Assembly (NCBI GenBank): GCA_937871585.1
Contig: CALMPJ010000038.1
Span: 43,145-107,144, forward strand
Reading direction: 5' to 3'
Origin: an uncultured Acidobacteriota bacterium
Lineage (GTDB): Bacteria > Acidobacteriota > Blastocatellia > Pyrinomonadales > Pyrinomonadaceae
Length of the DNA: 64,000 bases
Part shown: in pieces, positions 1 through 8,330 of the stretch
Numbering within the stretch: position 1 is the first letter of the stretch
Layout: every line of letters begins with the position of its first letter
The notes under the pieces: model-generated
What the model saw: only the letters and a program-made list of their open reading frames with translations
Told to the model about the DNA's origin: nothing
Databases searched by the model: none
Translations under genes and position numbers: made by a program

Positions 1-392
1 TCGGATTCAGTGCTGATCACGTCAGTATCCGCAACGATGTCAACATTTACGCTCGCACCAGCGAGTGAAAGCTCGATCGACAGCGGCGTGGTCTCGCCGA
101 CCGTGAGTTGGACACTGACTGGTTTCTCCGCGAAGCCCGTCGCTTTGGTCGTGACCGAGTATCGGCCGACCGGCAGAACACTAGCGGAGAATGTACCGTA
201 CGAACTGGTCGTCACGACGCGTTCGAGGCCTGTTTCAAGGTTGCGGATCGTCACGGTAGCACCTTGAACAATGGCACCGTTCTGATCCTTGACCGAGCCT
301 TCGACACCTGCACTGCCCGAATCGGACTGTGCAAAAAGCGGAGTACAAAATAATGCGACTATCGCGAATATCGAATATAGATGTTTCTTCAT
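1..392 (-). CDS. TonB-dependent receptor-like protein, N-terminal part (partial)
   Basis: The gene begins at an ATG at 392 and runs off the left edge of the window, so about 130 residues are visible. They open with a signal peptide (MKKHLYSIFAIVALFCTPLF, cleavage near AQS), followed by a carboxypeptidase-regulatory-like beta-sandwich domain with the hallmark pattern VEGSVKDQNGAIVQGATVTI, then ETGLERVVTTSSYGTFSASV and a GFAEKPVSVQLTVGE strand. In Acidobacteria this N-terminal domain usually precedes a large outer-membrane TonB-dependent receptor or OmpA-like barrel. The barrel itself is outside the window, so the receptor call is inferred from family habit. A secreted adhesin or other protein with the same domain is possible. 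Confidence 0.7.
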   Translation of the reverse strand, partial: MKKHLYSIFAIVALFCTPLFAQSDSGSAGVEGSVKDQNGAIVQGATVTIRNLETGLERVVTTSSYGTFSASVLPVGRYSVTTKATGFAEKPVSVQLTVGETTPLSIELSLAGASVNVDIVADTDVISTES

Positions 393-571
393 AACACAGA
401 TTTCGGCCGCAAACAGCGCACCGAGGCGTTACCTATCGTCGGAATCTAAAATTACTTGGTAGCAATTTCCGAAGATATTACGCACACGTTAACAGCGTGT
501 GAATTGCGTGTTAAGAAGTTGTTAACTCTTGTGGTGAAGGCAAGAAAAAAACGGCGAGATACGATTTCGGT

Positions 572-1078
572 TCAATTAGAGAATAGCTTGTTCCAAGCAC
601 GAGAAATAAGAGACTCGCTATCGCTATTGCTCGGATATTCAAGCGGATCTTCCTCGGCGGGATCAAAGTCATCTTCTCGCACTTCAAATCTTAACTTAAA
701 TTCATTGTTTGGAGCGTACTCCTTGTCGATCTCGAATGAATCATTTGGGAGCGCGTTTTCAAGGCGCTGTTTTACAATTTCTCCGAGTCTTCGAAAGTCG
801 TCGAGCGTTCCAGAAATGTCACGTTCCGAAATAACCGCTTCGTTCCATGTAATAATTTTCAGATACCAATACGGTCCGTAATGTTCGTGTTCGGATAGAG
901 CGGCATTCCGCTCATCCGCGATATAGTTATTCAGAATTGTACTGAAATTGAGCAGTCCAGATTTTGAGCCAATGAATCGCCAGCTTCGAGCAACTTTATC
1001 TTGGTCGTAGAAGAAGCCGAGGTCACGCCAATCTTGCCTGGTTGCCTCATCCATCTTTTCACGTTCTTCATGCGTCAT
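572..1078 (-). CDS. Conserved hypothetical protein, 168 aa
   Basis: This is an acidic soluble protein of 168 residues without signal peptide or membrane segment. I do not recognise a family. It has an aromatic-rich middle (GPYWYLKIITWNEAV) and an acidic C-terminal part (DDFDPAEEDPLEY). It follows the 88-residue gene at 1090-1356 on the same strand, and if the upstream gene is read in its alternative frame (see the frameshift finding) the two overlap in an ATGACGCATGA sequence, suggesting translational coupling. The 179 bases between its end and the receptor start at 392 hold no gene that I can support. Confidence 0.6.
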   Translation of the reverse strand: MTHEEREKMDEATRQDWRDLGFFYDQDKVARSWRFIGSKSGLLNFSTILNNYIADERNAALSEHEHYGPYWYLKIITWNEAVISERDISGTLDDFRRLGEIVKQRLENALPNDSFEIDKEYAPNNEFKLRFEVREDDFDPAEEDPLEYPSNSDSESLISRAWNKLFSN

Positions 1079-1089
1079 GTTTGTTCACG

Positions 1090-1356
1090 TCATTCCCTTT
1101 TAGTTCCGCAAGCATCTCCCCCCGCTTCCTCGGTCTTATGAAGTCCATTAAGAAGATCTTCCGGATTGTATCCGCTCAGATGATCGGGTAGGTCATCCGC
1201 AAGGCCGAATGCTTCCGCTTGATTCAAAAGTTTCGAAATCACTTGGTAGTATCCGGTCAAAATACCAATCTCAAGGTCTGATTTCGCGTCTTGCTTCAGG
1301 AGAGAGGCGTCCTCAATAAGTTGATTGAGAACATCCGTTAAGTATTCATTCATCAT
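1090..1356 (-). CDS. Small hypothetical protein, 88 aa, possibly frameshifted at its C-terminus
   Basis: The protein is helical and acidic (ILTGYYQVISKLLNQAEAFG) and I do not recognise it. Its start overlaps the end of the upstream remnant in an ATGATGAATG sequence. A run of six C at 1118-1123 sits near its 3' end. In the annotated frame the end reads EEAGGDACGTKRE; with one base fewer it would read EEAGEMLAELKGND, which matches the end of the upstream remnant (LGEMLAELKQQND). The 17-base sequence at 1102-1118 recurs at 1368-1384. The visible frame may therefore be broken by a homopolymer change, either natural or a sequencing error. Confidence 0.5.
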   Translation of the reverse strand: MMNEYLTDVLNQLIEDASLLKQDAKSDLEIGILTGYYQVISKLLNQAEAFGLADDLPDHLSGYNPEDLLNGLHKTEEAGGDACGTKRE

Positions 1357-1445
1357 TTTGTTGCTTCAGTTCCGCAAGCATCTCGCCCAGCTTCTCCAGT
1401 TTATCGAGCGGGAGTTCGCGGAGGGTGGTTTGGATGTCGATTGCT
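1346..1445 (-). pseudogene. C-terminal remnant of a gene cut off by the REP/transposase element
   Basis: Reading leftward from the REP pair, about 32 residues of good coding character remain: AIDIQTTLRELPLDKLEKLG followed by EMLAELKQQNDE and a stop that overlaps the next ATG. The open frame technically continues to 1612, but that part lies in the REP sequence and in the shadow of the transposase gene. The likely reading is a gene whose 5' part was lost when the transposase module arrived. The parent gene cannot be named from this fragment. Confidence 0.35.
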
Positions 1446-1495
1446 TGGAGTCCCGCCTTTAGGCGGCGTCTTGGCCTGCTTAAGCAGGGACTCCA
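1446..1495. repeat. Pair of inverted REP-like palindromes left of the transposase
   Basis: Two copies of a REP-like unit face each other. The first reads TTGGAGTCCCGCCTTTAGGC and the second, on the other strand, TTTGGAGTCCCTGCTTAAGC. Each has a constant GGAGTCCC head followed by a short GC-rich palindrome. A third copy lies at 2122-2144 on the other side of the transposase gene. This head-plus-hairpin layout is the known format of REP sequences mobilised by REP-associated tyrosine transposases. Confidence 0.75.
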
Positions 1496-1511
1496 AACGA
1501 TATCCTCAACT

Positions 1512-2114
1512 CTAGAATACATCCCACTTGCTTCCGTAATCGTTAACAGGATATTCCCGCCAGATCTCTTTTGCACGCTCTGAACCAATCGCCTCGAGAT
1601 ACTGTGCCGCATTTGACCACTGCCAGTCCTGCCATTTTTCTACATAGCCATGGTGAACTGCATTGTTCAGGACATAATTGAGAGATGCGTAAAAATGCCG
1701 CTCTGACCTCATCTTGCGCTCGACGCAATTGTGCCAGACCTGTCGGCCGCGAGTGTCATCTTCGCCGTTCCATTCGAACGAGGTTCGGCCGTGAACGAGG
1801 CCCAGTTCTTTTCTCAATAATTTCATTGAAGCTGTTTTCACAAGCAGGTGGTAATGATTGGGCAAGACACACCAGGCATAGACATCCGAGCAAAACTTCT
1901 CGCACGCTGCGAGCACGCGGACCTCACAATCGGCAAGGCGTAAATGAGATTTTCCGATGATGTGCGCGTGCTCATAGCAGGATGCTGTGACGATGTAGAT
2001 CACTTCGCTATCGGAATCAAAATGTGGCGGAGAATGTTTTGGGTAGCGTTGGGTGCGTCGGTATTCAAGCACCTCGGCTCGTTGTTTTTCTGATAGTTTG
2101 CGCCAATAGTACAT
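1512..2114 (-). CDS. REP-associated tyrosine transposase (RAYT, Y1 family)
   Basis: This 200-residue protein belongs to the Y1/HUH single-strand transposase family. The HUH motif is seen in LPNHYHLLVK (residues about 104-113) and the nucleophilic tyrosine is expected in the helix ASLNYVLNNAVHHG (about 145-158). The C-terminal WQDWQWSNAAQYL region is typical for RAYTs. RAYTs nick and rejoin REP hairpins as single-stranded DNA and are usually single-copy domesticated genes. Here REP-like palindromes flank it on both sides (1446-1495 and 2122-2144), exactly as expected for a RAYT and its cognate repeats. The right-hand REP stops three bases before the end of the neighbouring ATPase gene. Confidence 0.9.
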   Translation of the reverse strand: MYYWRKLSEKQRAEVLEYRRTQRYPKHSPPHFDSDSEVIYIVTASCYEHAHIIGKSHLRLADCEVRVLAACEKFCSDVYAWCVLPNHYHLLVKTASMKLLRKELGLVHGRTSFEWNGEDDTRGRQVWHNCVERKMRSERHFYASLNYVLNNAVHHGYVEKWQDWQWSNAAQYLEAIGSERAKEIWREYPVNDYGSKWDVF

Positions 2115-2121
2115 TTCAATC

Positions 2122-2144
2122 GCCGCCTAAAGGCGGGACTCCAA
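2122..2144. repeat. REP-like palindrome right of the transposase
   Basis: On the minus strand this reads TTGGAGTCCCGCCTTTAGGC followed by GGC, identical in its core to the first REP at 1446-1467 and inverted relative to it. It lies immediately upstream of the RAYT start and just downstream of the stop of the AAA ATPase gene at 2147. Confidence 0.75.
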
Positions 2145-2146
2145 AC

Positions 2147-2950
2147 TTAAATTATCGTCGTCACGATCTCGCGGATACTTCGCTGCAGCTCGCGGTCGTC
2201 GGTTATGGGTGAGCAGATGGCGACTTCGGCGGCGGCGATGGGTGTGATGCCTTGCGCGATCATTTGGGCAGCGTAGATGAGTAGGCGTGTCGAGACGCCT
2301 TCCTCTAGGCCGTGGCCGCGTAAGTTGCGAACCTTTTGGCCTATTTTGACGAGGTCAGCGGCGGTTGATTCGTCGATACCGCCTTCTTTGGCGACGATCT
2401 GAGCTTCGGCTTCGGCGTCAGGATAGTCGAATTCCATCGCGACGAAGCGTTGGCGCGTGGATTGTTTGAGATCTTTTAGGATCGACTGGTAGCCCGGATT
2501 GTACGAGACGACGAGCATGAATTCCTCAGGAGCCTCGATCACGGTGCCGCGTTTTTCGATAGGCAGACGGCGGCGGTCGTCGGTGAGTGGGTGAATGATG
2601 ACGACGGTGTCTTTGCGGGCCTCGACGACCTCGTCGAGATAGCAGATCGCACCGGCTCGGACAGCCGCGGTCAACGGCCCGTCATGCCAGACGGTTTCTT
2701 CGCCCTCGAGCAGGAAACGGCCGACGAGATCGGTCGAGGAGAGGTCTTCGTGACAGGCGACGGTGATCAGCGGACGATCCAATTTGTGCGCCATGTATTC
2801 GACAAAGCGCGTCTTGCCGCAGCCCGTTGGGCCTTTGAGCATCGCCGGCAACTTTGCCGCGAACGCCGCTTCGAACAGCTCGACTTCGTTACCAACAGGC
2901 AGGTAGAACGGTTCGTCCTTGACCTTATATTTCTCGACAGCTAATTCCAT
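2147..2950 (-). CDS. CbbQ/NirQ/NorQ-type MoxR-family AAA+ ATPase
   Basis: This 267-residue protein is a MoxR-class AAA+ ATPase of the CbbQ/NorQ/GvpN branch. Walker A is [10 protein letters not shown] (about residues 38-47), Walker B is [10 protein letters not shown] (about 99-108), sensor 1 lies in [12 protein letters not shown], and the [19 protein letters not shown] stretch is typical of the family. Known members work with a von Willebrand A-domain partner (CbbO, NorD) to activate metalloenzymes such as Rubisco or nitric oxide reductase. No such partner is visible here: downstream is the transposase module. It sits three bases after the PhoX-like gene and is probably cotranscribed with it. 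The client is unknown. Confidence 0.9.
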   Translation of the reverse strand: MELAVEKYKVKDEPFYLPVGNEVELFEAAFAAKLPAMLKGPTGCGKTRFVEYMAHKLDRPLITVACHEDLSSTDLVGRFLLEGEETVWHDGPLTAAVRAGAICYLDEVVEARKDTVVIIHPLTDDRRRLPIEKRGTVIEAPEEFMLVVSYNPGYQSILKDLKQSTRQRFVAMEFDYPDAEAEAQIVAKEGGIDESTAADLVKIGQKVRNLRGHGLEEGVSTRLLIYAAQMIAQGITPIAAAEVAICSPITDDRELQRSIREIVTTII

Positions 2951-2953
2951 TTC

Positions 2954-4357
2954 TTAACTCTTAAACTTGCTCCAGTCGCCCCAGATCGCGAGCGTTACTC
3001 CTGCGGATTGCAGGTTTACAAACAGCGTCTTTCCGTCGCGTGAGAATGTCGAACCGGCAAATTCGCTTCGCGGAAACTCTTTGCTGACATTGCGGGCAAA
3101 ATCAGCCATCGCACCCTTGGGCGTCAGAACACGCAGGAAATTCTTCGATTCCATGTTCGGATAGTCGCCGTCCTCGCAGACGAACAGCAGCTCGCTGCGC
3201 GGCATTATGCAGATGTTGTCCGGCATGAAAAGCGTGTCTTTGTCGGGCGACTCGTACATTAGAGTGAGAAGGCCGCGGTCACGGCCATCACGTTCGTAAC
3301 GCCAGATCTGGCCGCCTTGATTGTCACCGCCGCTGGTTGCCGTGAAATAAATTCGTCCCTTTTTGTCTGTACAACAGCCTTCGAGCCGCGAGAAAGTCGC
3401 TCCGCCTTTTGCCAAGCCTTGTTTGTAAACGGCATCTTCTTGGGTGTCGGCGATAGCTGGATCTGGTTCATCAATGTCGACCCAAACGGCATTGTAGTTC
3501 GTGCCGCTTTTCTGTCCCTTTCGTGTATCGAACTGCGGTTTTCCGTCGATCGCGAGCATTTGCAGCTTTCCGCCTTGGGCGAGTTTCTTGTCTTTATTCG
3601 GAATAAAACGATAAAATCCGGCGGAGCCTGCGTCTTCGGTTTGATAGACGACGCCTTTTTCGTCGACTGCGACCGCTTCGTGGACAAATCTGCCCATTGC
3701 CTTGAGCGGCACAGGCTCGACGGCTGAGTTCGCAGCAGCAGGAACTTCGAAACAGTAACCGTGCGGCTTTGCGAAACCGCCTGTTTTGACACCTTTGGAA
3801 CTGGTGCGAACGGTCGGGCCGAGCGTCGTTTCTTCGCAAGTTATCCAACTGCCCCATGGCGTCGGCCCGCCGGCACAGTTGATCAGTGTTCCTGATAGGC
3901 TAACAAAATCGCGCACGATCGTCCGAGTTTTCGGATCGACCACAAGTGTTGTAGTTCCGCCGGCCGCTGTTTCGTCGTAGTGATTTGTCGTACCAATGGC
4001 GGAGCCGACAACCGGAACCTTGCCGTTGGTAACCTCATGATTACGAACTACTCGCAGTTCGTTTCCGACCTTGAACGTCCACATTCCGTCATGTGCACGC
4101 GGCGTCGGACGCCCATCAGACATAACGCTATTCACGCGGCCAATTACATTGTAATCAAAGCCTTTAGGAAGCGAGAGGAACGTCTCGCCGGTGTTTTTAG
4201 ATGCTGTCGGGACGAGTTCACCGTAGCCAATTGCCCTCAACGGAGCCGGTTGTGACAATTCCGCCATCGCCATCGCTCGATTGCCGAGCGAAGAACTTGC
4301 CAGTGCCAATCCGCCCGAAACAAATGCCAGATCGCGTAAGAATTCTCTGCGTTCCAT
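2954..4357 (-). CDS. PhoX-like DUF839 protein with Tat signal
   Basis: The 467-residue protein starts with a twin-arginine signal (MERREFLRDLAFVSGGLALA), so it is probably exported folded. The body is a PhoX/DUF839 beta-propeller, with stretches such as GYGELVPTASKNTGETFLSL, LRVVRNHEVTNG, GGTTTLVVDP, CAGGPTPWGSWITCEET and FMPDNICIMP. Characterised PhoX enzymes are calcium- and iron-dependent alkaline phosphatases, but many relatives in this family are uncharacterised, so phosphatase activity is an inference. The tatA and tatC genes for its export lie at 47.7-49.1 kb. The AAA ATPase follows after three bases and may act on this cofactor-containing protein. Confidence 0.85.
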   Translation of the reverse strand: MERREFLRDLAFVSGGLALASSSLGNRAMAMAELSQPAPLRAIGYGELVPTASKNTGETFLSLPKGFDYNVIGRVNSVMSDGRPTPRAHDGMWTFKVGNELRVVRNHEVTNGKVPVVGSAIGTTNHYDETAAGGTTTLVVDPKTRTIVRDFVSLSGTLINCAGGPTPWGSWITCEETTLGPTVRTSSKGVKTGGFAKPHGYCFEVPAAANSAVEPVPLKAMGRFVHEAVAVDEKGVVYQTEDAGSAGFYRFIPNKDKKLAQGGKLQMLAIDGKPQFDTRKGQKSGTNYNAVWVDIDEPDPAIADTQEDAVYKQGLAKGGATFSRLEGCCTDKKGRIYFTATSGGDNQGGQIWRYERDGRDRGLLTLMYESPDKDTLFMPDNICIMPRSELLFVCEDGDYPNMESKNFLRVLTPKGAMADFARNVSKEFPRSEFAGSTFSRDGKTLFVNLQSAGVTLAIWGDWSKFKS

Positions 4358-4424
4358 AATCTTCTTCGTTAGGTCAACGATAACTGTCGCGTGTTAAAAT
4401 TTCAATCGAATAGGAGTTCATCAC

Positions 4425-4898
4425 GTGGCTGCATTGGAAATTTCACAAGTTCGTAACGAGCAAGACGTCGAAACAGCCCGCACGTTGTTTCGCGAATACG
4501 AAGACAAAATGGGCCTCGACCTGTGTTTTCAGGGCTTTGAGGCAGAGCTTGCGGCATTGCCGGGAAATTATGCGGAACCGGCGGGCAGATTACTTATTGC
4601 ATCAGTCGAGGATGCTGTAGCCGGCTGCATCGCACTTAAAAGGGTCGATGACGAAACGTGCGAGATGAAACGTTTGTATGTTCGCGAAGAGTTTCGCGGC
4701 CAACGTATCGGAATTGCTTTGATCGAACTTCTCATAGCCGAAGCCCGCGAGATCGGCTACAAACGGCTCCGGCTCGATACTTTTCCGCCGATAATGTCGA
4801 AAGCCGTCGAGCTATATCGCTCGTACGGCTTTCGCGAAATTCCGCCGTATACAACCGATCCGCATCCGGACCTGCTGTTCATGGAGCTTGCATTATAG
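4425..4898 (+). CDS. GNAT family N-acetyltransferase
   Basis: This is a 157-residue GNAT acetyltransferase. The acetyl-CoA binding motif A is visible as LYVREEFRGQRIGIALIELL (Q/R-x-x-G-x-G/A pattern), followed by AREIGYKRLRLDTFP and a C-terminal AVELYRSYGFREIPPY strand, the standard motif B. It starts at a GTG that has an AGGAG ribosome-binding site about eight bases upstream. The substrate cannot be told from the sequence. It is divergent from the PhoX-like gene and its last six bases overlap the convergent membrane-protein gene. Confidence 0.85.
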   Translation: MAALEISQVRNEQDVETARTLFREYEDKMGLDLCFQGFEAELAALPGNYAEPAGRLLIASVEDAVAGCIALKRVDDETCEMKRLYVREEFRGQRIGIALIELLIAEAREIGYKRLRLDTFPPIMSKAVELYRSYGFREIPPYTTDPHPDLLFMELAL

Positions 4899-5696
4899 GC
4901 CTTGGCCAAAGCTGCTGCCGTACGCTGTCGGCGGCGGAGGCTCAAAGTTCATTCGCTGTTCGATCAACGGAAACACTTGTCTGTATGCAAAAGCATCGGC
5001 GATCCAGATCACAGGTATGGCTACGAAAATTCCGATACAGAGTGCCAACACGCCGAGCAATGCAACTACGATGTATAGCAGGAAAAGCAGAATGATGCCT
5101 CCGATATTTGAGAACGCAGCCGAAGCACTCAGTTTGATCGCGTCGGTAACGCCGAGATCGTGTTCCATCGCGAGTGGTATCGCAAACCGAAATACGATCG
5201 CCCATACGATAGATATGAGGAAAAGAATAACGCCTACGATCGCCAGGCCGATCATTAGGCCTTCGCTGAGGCCGAAGTCGGGAAGTCCTGATGATTGAAA
5301 AAAGTCACCTCTTCTTGACGGCGGTGAACCAAAACCACCGGAACCCATGAGCGATGCAAAATCGCTGACGAATCGTAAGATCTGGATAATGATCGCGGGA
5401 ATTGATTGAAGCAGGCCTATGATCATCAGCGGCAGAAACTTGTCGAAGCCTCGAAACAGCATCCCAAATTCGACCGGCTCGCCACGCATGTCCTTGAGCG
5501 AAACATAGTAGAATCCCGCCATTACCGGCCCGAACAAGAAGATGCTGACGATCGGAATGCAGCCGACCATGATGTACGTTACCAATCCGACGCCTAAATA
5601 AAGGCCGAATTTCGCCGACATTTGATTCCAAGCATTGCTGACACAGTCGCCTGCTCGAATTGCTCCCGATTCAAAACTGATATGTTTCATATTCAA
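4893..5696 (-). CDS. Multi-pass membrane protein of unknown function
   Basis: The 267-residue protein has about five or six hydrophobic segments, for example LYLGVGLVTYIMVGCIPIVS, FLPLMIIGLLQSIPAIIIQI, MIGLAIVGVILFLISIVWAI and GGIILLFLLYIVVALLGVLA. A glycine/serine-rich linker (GSGGFGSPPSRRGDFF) splits it in the middle. The layout resembles DUF4013/DUF975-like and glycerophosphodiesterase membrane-domain proteins, but I cannot assign a function. The gene sits after the terminator of the M28 peptidase gene and converges with the GNAT gene. Confidence 0.7.
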   Translation of the reverse strand: MNMKHISFESGAIRAGDCVSNAWNQMSAKFGLYLGVGLVTYIMVGCIPIVSIFLFGPVMAGFYYVSLKDMRGEPVEFGMLFRGFDKFLPLMIIGLLQSIPAIIIQILRFVSDFASLMGSGGFGSPPSRRGDFFQSSGLPDFGLSEGLMIGLAIVGVILFLISIVWAIVFRFAIPLAMEHDLGVTDAIKLSASAAFSNIGGIILLFLLYIVVALLGVLALCIGIFVAIPVIWIADAFAYRQVFPLIEQRMNFEPPPPTAYGSSFGQGL

Positions 5697-5741
5697 TCAA
5701 TAGGACAAAGAGAATTGCAGAAAGTCTAGCTGAATTCCTGG

Positions 5742-5782
5742 CAAAAGAAAATGCCCTTGCAACAAATTGCTGCAAGGGCATT
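5742..5782 (-). terminator. Rho-independent terminator after the M28 peptidase gene
   Basis: On the minus strand a strong stem (AATGCCCTTGCAG paired with TTGCAAGGGCATT, loop about seven bases) is followed by TTTCTTTTG. It lies 20 bases after the peptidase stop codon and before the next gene on the same strand. Confidence 0.85.
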
Positions 5783-5802
5783 GGAAGAGAGCCGAGAATC
5801 AA

Positions 5803-7542
5803 TTACTTTCTCGGGAAACGCTCGTCCATCATCGCGGTTTGATATACGAAAGCCGCGAGAATGATCGCCATCTGCTTCATATCGTCGGCCTGAATTCGGT
5901 CGTAGCTGTCCATATTTGAATGGTGTGTGCGGGTGCTGTACTCGACCTCGTCCTGTATGAACTGAAAGCCCGGAAGGCCGACTGCATCAAACGCAAGGTG
6001 ATCCGTGCCGCCCGTATTTCCTATCGACAGCGTGTTCGCACCCATATCCTTGAACGGAGCAAGCCATTGACGGAATATTGGGCGAGCCTTTTCGTTGCCC
6101 TGCATATAAACGCCGCGGATCTTGCCCGTACCATTGTCGATGTTGTAATAGGCAGCGAATTTCTCGTATTCAGGTAGCTTCGTTAAAGCCAATTGGGCAG
6201 CCGCTTGACCGCCTCCACCGCCGCCGCCAAACGCCGGCGTAGTGCCATCACCGCGATAGCCGAGGTGCTGGCGAACGTAAGCACGCGAGCCTAGCAAGCC
6301 CTGCTCTTCGCCGGTCCATAATGCAATACGGATCGTGCGGCGCGGTTTGAGGCCGAGAGCTTGGATGATGCGAACGGCCTCCATCATAACGGCACAGCCC
6401 GCAGCGTTATCGGTTGCTCCGGTCGCTCCGTGCCACGAATCTAGGTGGCCGCCGAGCATCACAACTTCGTCGGCTTTATCCGTACCCGGAATCTCGGCGA
6501 CGGTGTTGTAAGCATTAGCGTCTTGGTCCTGAAAATCGACCGCCAGATCGACCGTCATCGTCACCTTTTCACCGGCGGCGATCATTCGTGAGACTCGATT
6601 GAAATGTTCGGGTGTTGCGACCAATTGGATCGGTACGACCGCTTCTTTGCTGCGGACATTTGCCGGTGGATTAGGTGTGCTGCCTGCCGGCGGAGGCGGC
6701 GGTTGTACGGCTTGTGCACCCTGAACAAAGATCGTTCCGCCATCGCCCTTGAAAGCTGTGTCGATCAAGATCGCGGCACCTTCTTCGTGAAGAAAACGAA
6801 ATCTACGGCTCGCAAATTGGAAATTCTGCTGAAAGTTGCCCGGCGGATTCGGAGCAGCACCGGCCGGACGCGGAGCATTAGGATCAGGAGCATTAGCGAG
6901 ATCCAACAGGCTCTTTTCGTCGTGACGAGTTCCTTGCGGCACCATTTCAGGCTTTAACTCACGCATCGCACCGACGAGTACGATCTTGCCCTTGAGCTTG
7001 CCCTTGTACTGGTCGAGTTCGGCTTCGTTCTGGGCGTTGAAATTGACGACTTCGCCAGTGAAAGCTGTGCTGGCCGGAGCGGCCGGTGGTGGCGGAGTTT
7101 TGCCTTTCTTTGGGGTTGGTGTAACAACCGGTTTCGGCATCAATGTATCGGTTCCAGGTGACCAAGCCTTTGGATACGCGATTATCGGAAATGCCGTCGG
7201 TCCATCGACCATTGCGGTAAATCGTTTGAGCGTCCATCCGCGGCCGAACGGTCCCCACGATTCGAGGCGGCCGTTCTGTAGGCCATAGCTCGTCAACTGA
7301 TCACGCGTCCATTCATTCGCACGCTTTAGTCCCGGGCTTCCGGTCAGTCGCGGGCCGATGACGTCGGTCATGTAGCTGATGGTTTTCATCACCTGCGAGC
7401 GGTTCGTGCCTTCGTCTTTGATCTTGTCGATTACCTCTTTCGGGGCGTTGTAAACCGGCGTGGTCGCCGTTTGAGCAATTATTGCGGTCGGCATCAATGC
7501 CGCACACAAAAATGCGACGCCGACGATCCTCTTACCAAGCAT
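5803..7542 (-). CDS. Secreted M28 family zinc aminopeptidase with PA domain
   Basis: The 579-residue protein has a signal peptide (MLGKRIVGVAFLCAALMPTA). The N-terminal half contains a protease-associated domain. The catalytic M28 domain follows with zinc ligands in VMLGGHLDSWHGATGATDNAAG (His and bridging Asp, with the chain split as GGHLDSW and ATDNAAG), the catalytic glutamates in WTGEEQGLLGS, an Asp in YYNIDNGTGK and the last His in GNTGGTDHLAFD. Such enzymes cleave N-terminal residues from peptides outside the cell. Proline- and glycine-rich linkers (TPTPKKGKTPPPPAAPAS, FGGGGGGGQ) are notable. A clear terminator follows it, and it has its own promoter region upstream. Confidence 0.9.
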   Translation of the reverse strand: MLGKRIVGVAFLCAALMPTAIIAQTATTPVYNAPKEVIDKIKDEGTNRSQVMKTISYMTDVIGPRLTGSPGLKRANEWTRDQLTSYGLQNGRLESWGPFGRGWTLKRFTAMVDGPTAFPIIAYPKAWSPGTDTLMPKPVVTPTPKKGKTPPPPAAPASTAFTGEVVNFNAQNEAELDQYKGKLKGKIVLVGAMRELKPEMVPQGTRHDEKSLLDLANAPDPNAPRPAGAAPNPPGNFQQNFQFASRRFRFLHEEGAAILIDTAFKGDGGTIFVQGAQAVQPPPPPAGSTPNPPANVRSKEAVVPIQLVATPEHFNRVSRMIAAGEKVTMTVDLAVDFQDQDANAYNTVAEIPGTDKADEVVMLGGHLDSWHGATGATDNAAGCAVMMEAVRIIQALGLKPRRTIRIALWTGEEQGLLGSRAYVRQHLGYRGDGTTPAFGGGGGGGQAAAQLALTKLPEYEKFAAYYNIDNGTGKIRGVYMQGNEKARPIFRQWLAPFKDMGANTLSIGNTGGTDHLAFDAVGLPGFQFIQDEVEYSTRTHHSNMDSYDRIQADDMKQMAIILAAFVYQTAMMDERFPRK

Positions 7543-7628
7543 CGTTTGTAATTCTCCTAAACTGATATTGAATCTACGAAATCGAGATTTGCCTACTTAT
7601 ACCACAAACAGGGCAGTTTTGTTTCAAA

Positions 7629-8228
7629 CTAAACTGTGGACCACGTAAGTGTAAACGCCGGCGGAACATTCTTGAGCACTAACGGACTGCGGCGTGATTT
7701 GCCGTAACGGTCACGCATCCATTCGCGAAGCTTGATCGCGGGCGGCAGATAATAGCCGTGTGCATACTGGAAAATGCGAAGTTCGCAGCCTTCGTCCATG
7801 AACTTTTCGATCTCGACGAGAATGCTCTCACTGATCTCTTTTGGCAGCGAAACGAATGGCAGACAGCAAACTAAGTACCGCACTTTGCCAAGACCAAGTT
7901 CGCTGTGGATCGAATATGCCTCAGCTGCATTTCCGCAGATCACGTTCATTTCTGGCAATTTTTCGTTGATGGTTTTGACGAGATCGGCATCGAGTTCTAA
8001 TCCGAGGTAAGATTCGCGGTTGGGTGTAACGTCGGCAAGAAACTTAGTAATTGCGCCGGTACCAACTCCGAGCTCAAGAACGATATTATTCTCGTCCGGC
8101 GTGATGCCCTGCAGCATTTCAGCGGCTAATTCAGGCGAACTCGGCGCGATGGCGCCAACCTTGAGCGGGTTCTTAAGAAATGCTTGCAAGAATTGGAGAT
8201 TTTCTTTCATTTGCCGAAAGCTATACAT
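7629..8228 (-). CDS. SAM-dependent methyltransferase, PmtA-like (phospholipid N-methyltransferase family)
   Basis: This 199-residue protein has the start typical of the PmtA/rRNA-dimethylase-like group: FLQAFLKNPLKVGAIAPSSP, then the SAM-binding glycine motif VLELGVGTGAITKFL (about residues 50-64) and the acidic LGLELDADLVKTI. Members of this group methylate phosphatidylethanolamine to phosphatidylcholine or act on other lipids. The assignment to lipid substrate rests on the N-terminal motif and is an inference. The gene lies downstream of topA on the same strand, separated by about 100 bases. Confidence 0.75.
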   Translation of the reverse strand: MYSFRQMKENLQFLQAFLKNPLKVGAIAPSSPELAAEMLQGITPDENNIVLELGVGTGAITKFLADVTPNRESYLGLELDADLVKTINEKLPEMNVICGNAAEAYSIHSELGLGKVRYLVCCLPFVSLPKEISESILVEIEKFMDEGCELRIFQYAHGYYLPPAIKLREWMRDRYGKSRRSPLVLKNVPPAFTLTWSTV

Positions 8229-8330
8229 TAACCGAGCGGTCGGTTTCGGAGTCGGATGTTACGTCAGCATTAACGAAAGTCATTTTATAACTGCGCTCTT
8301 CGTTTTGGCAATCGCGAAAACACCTTGTAT

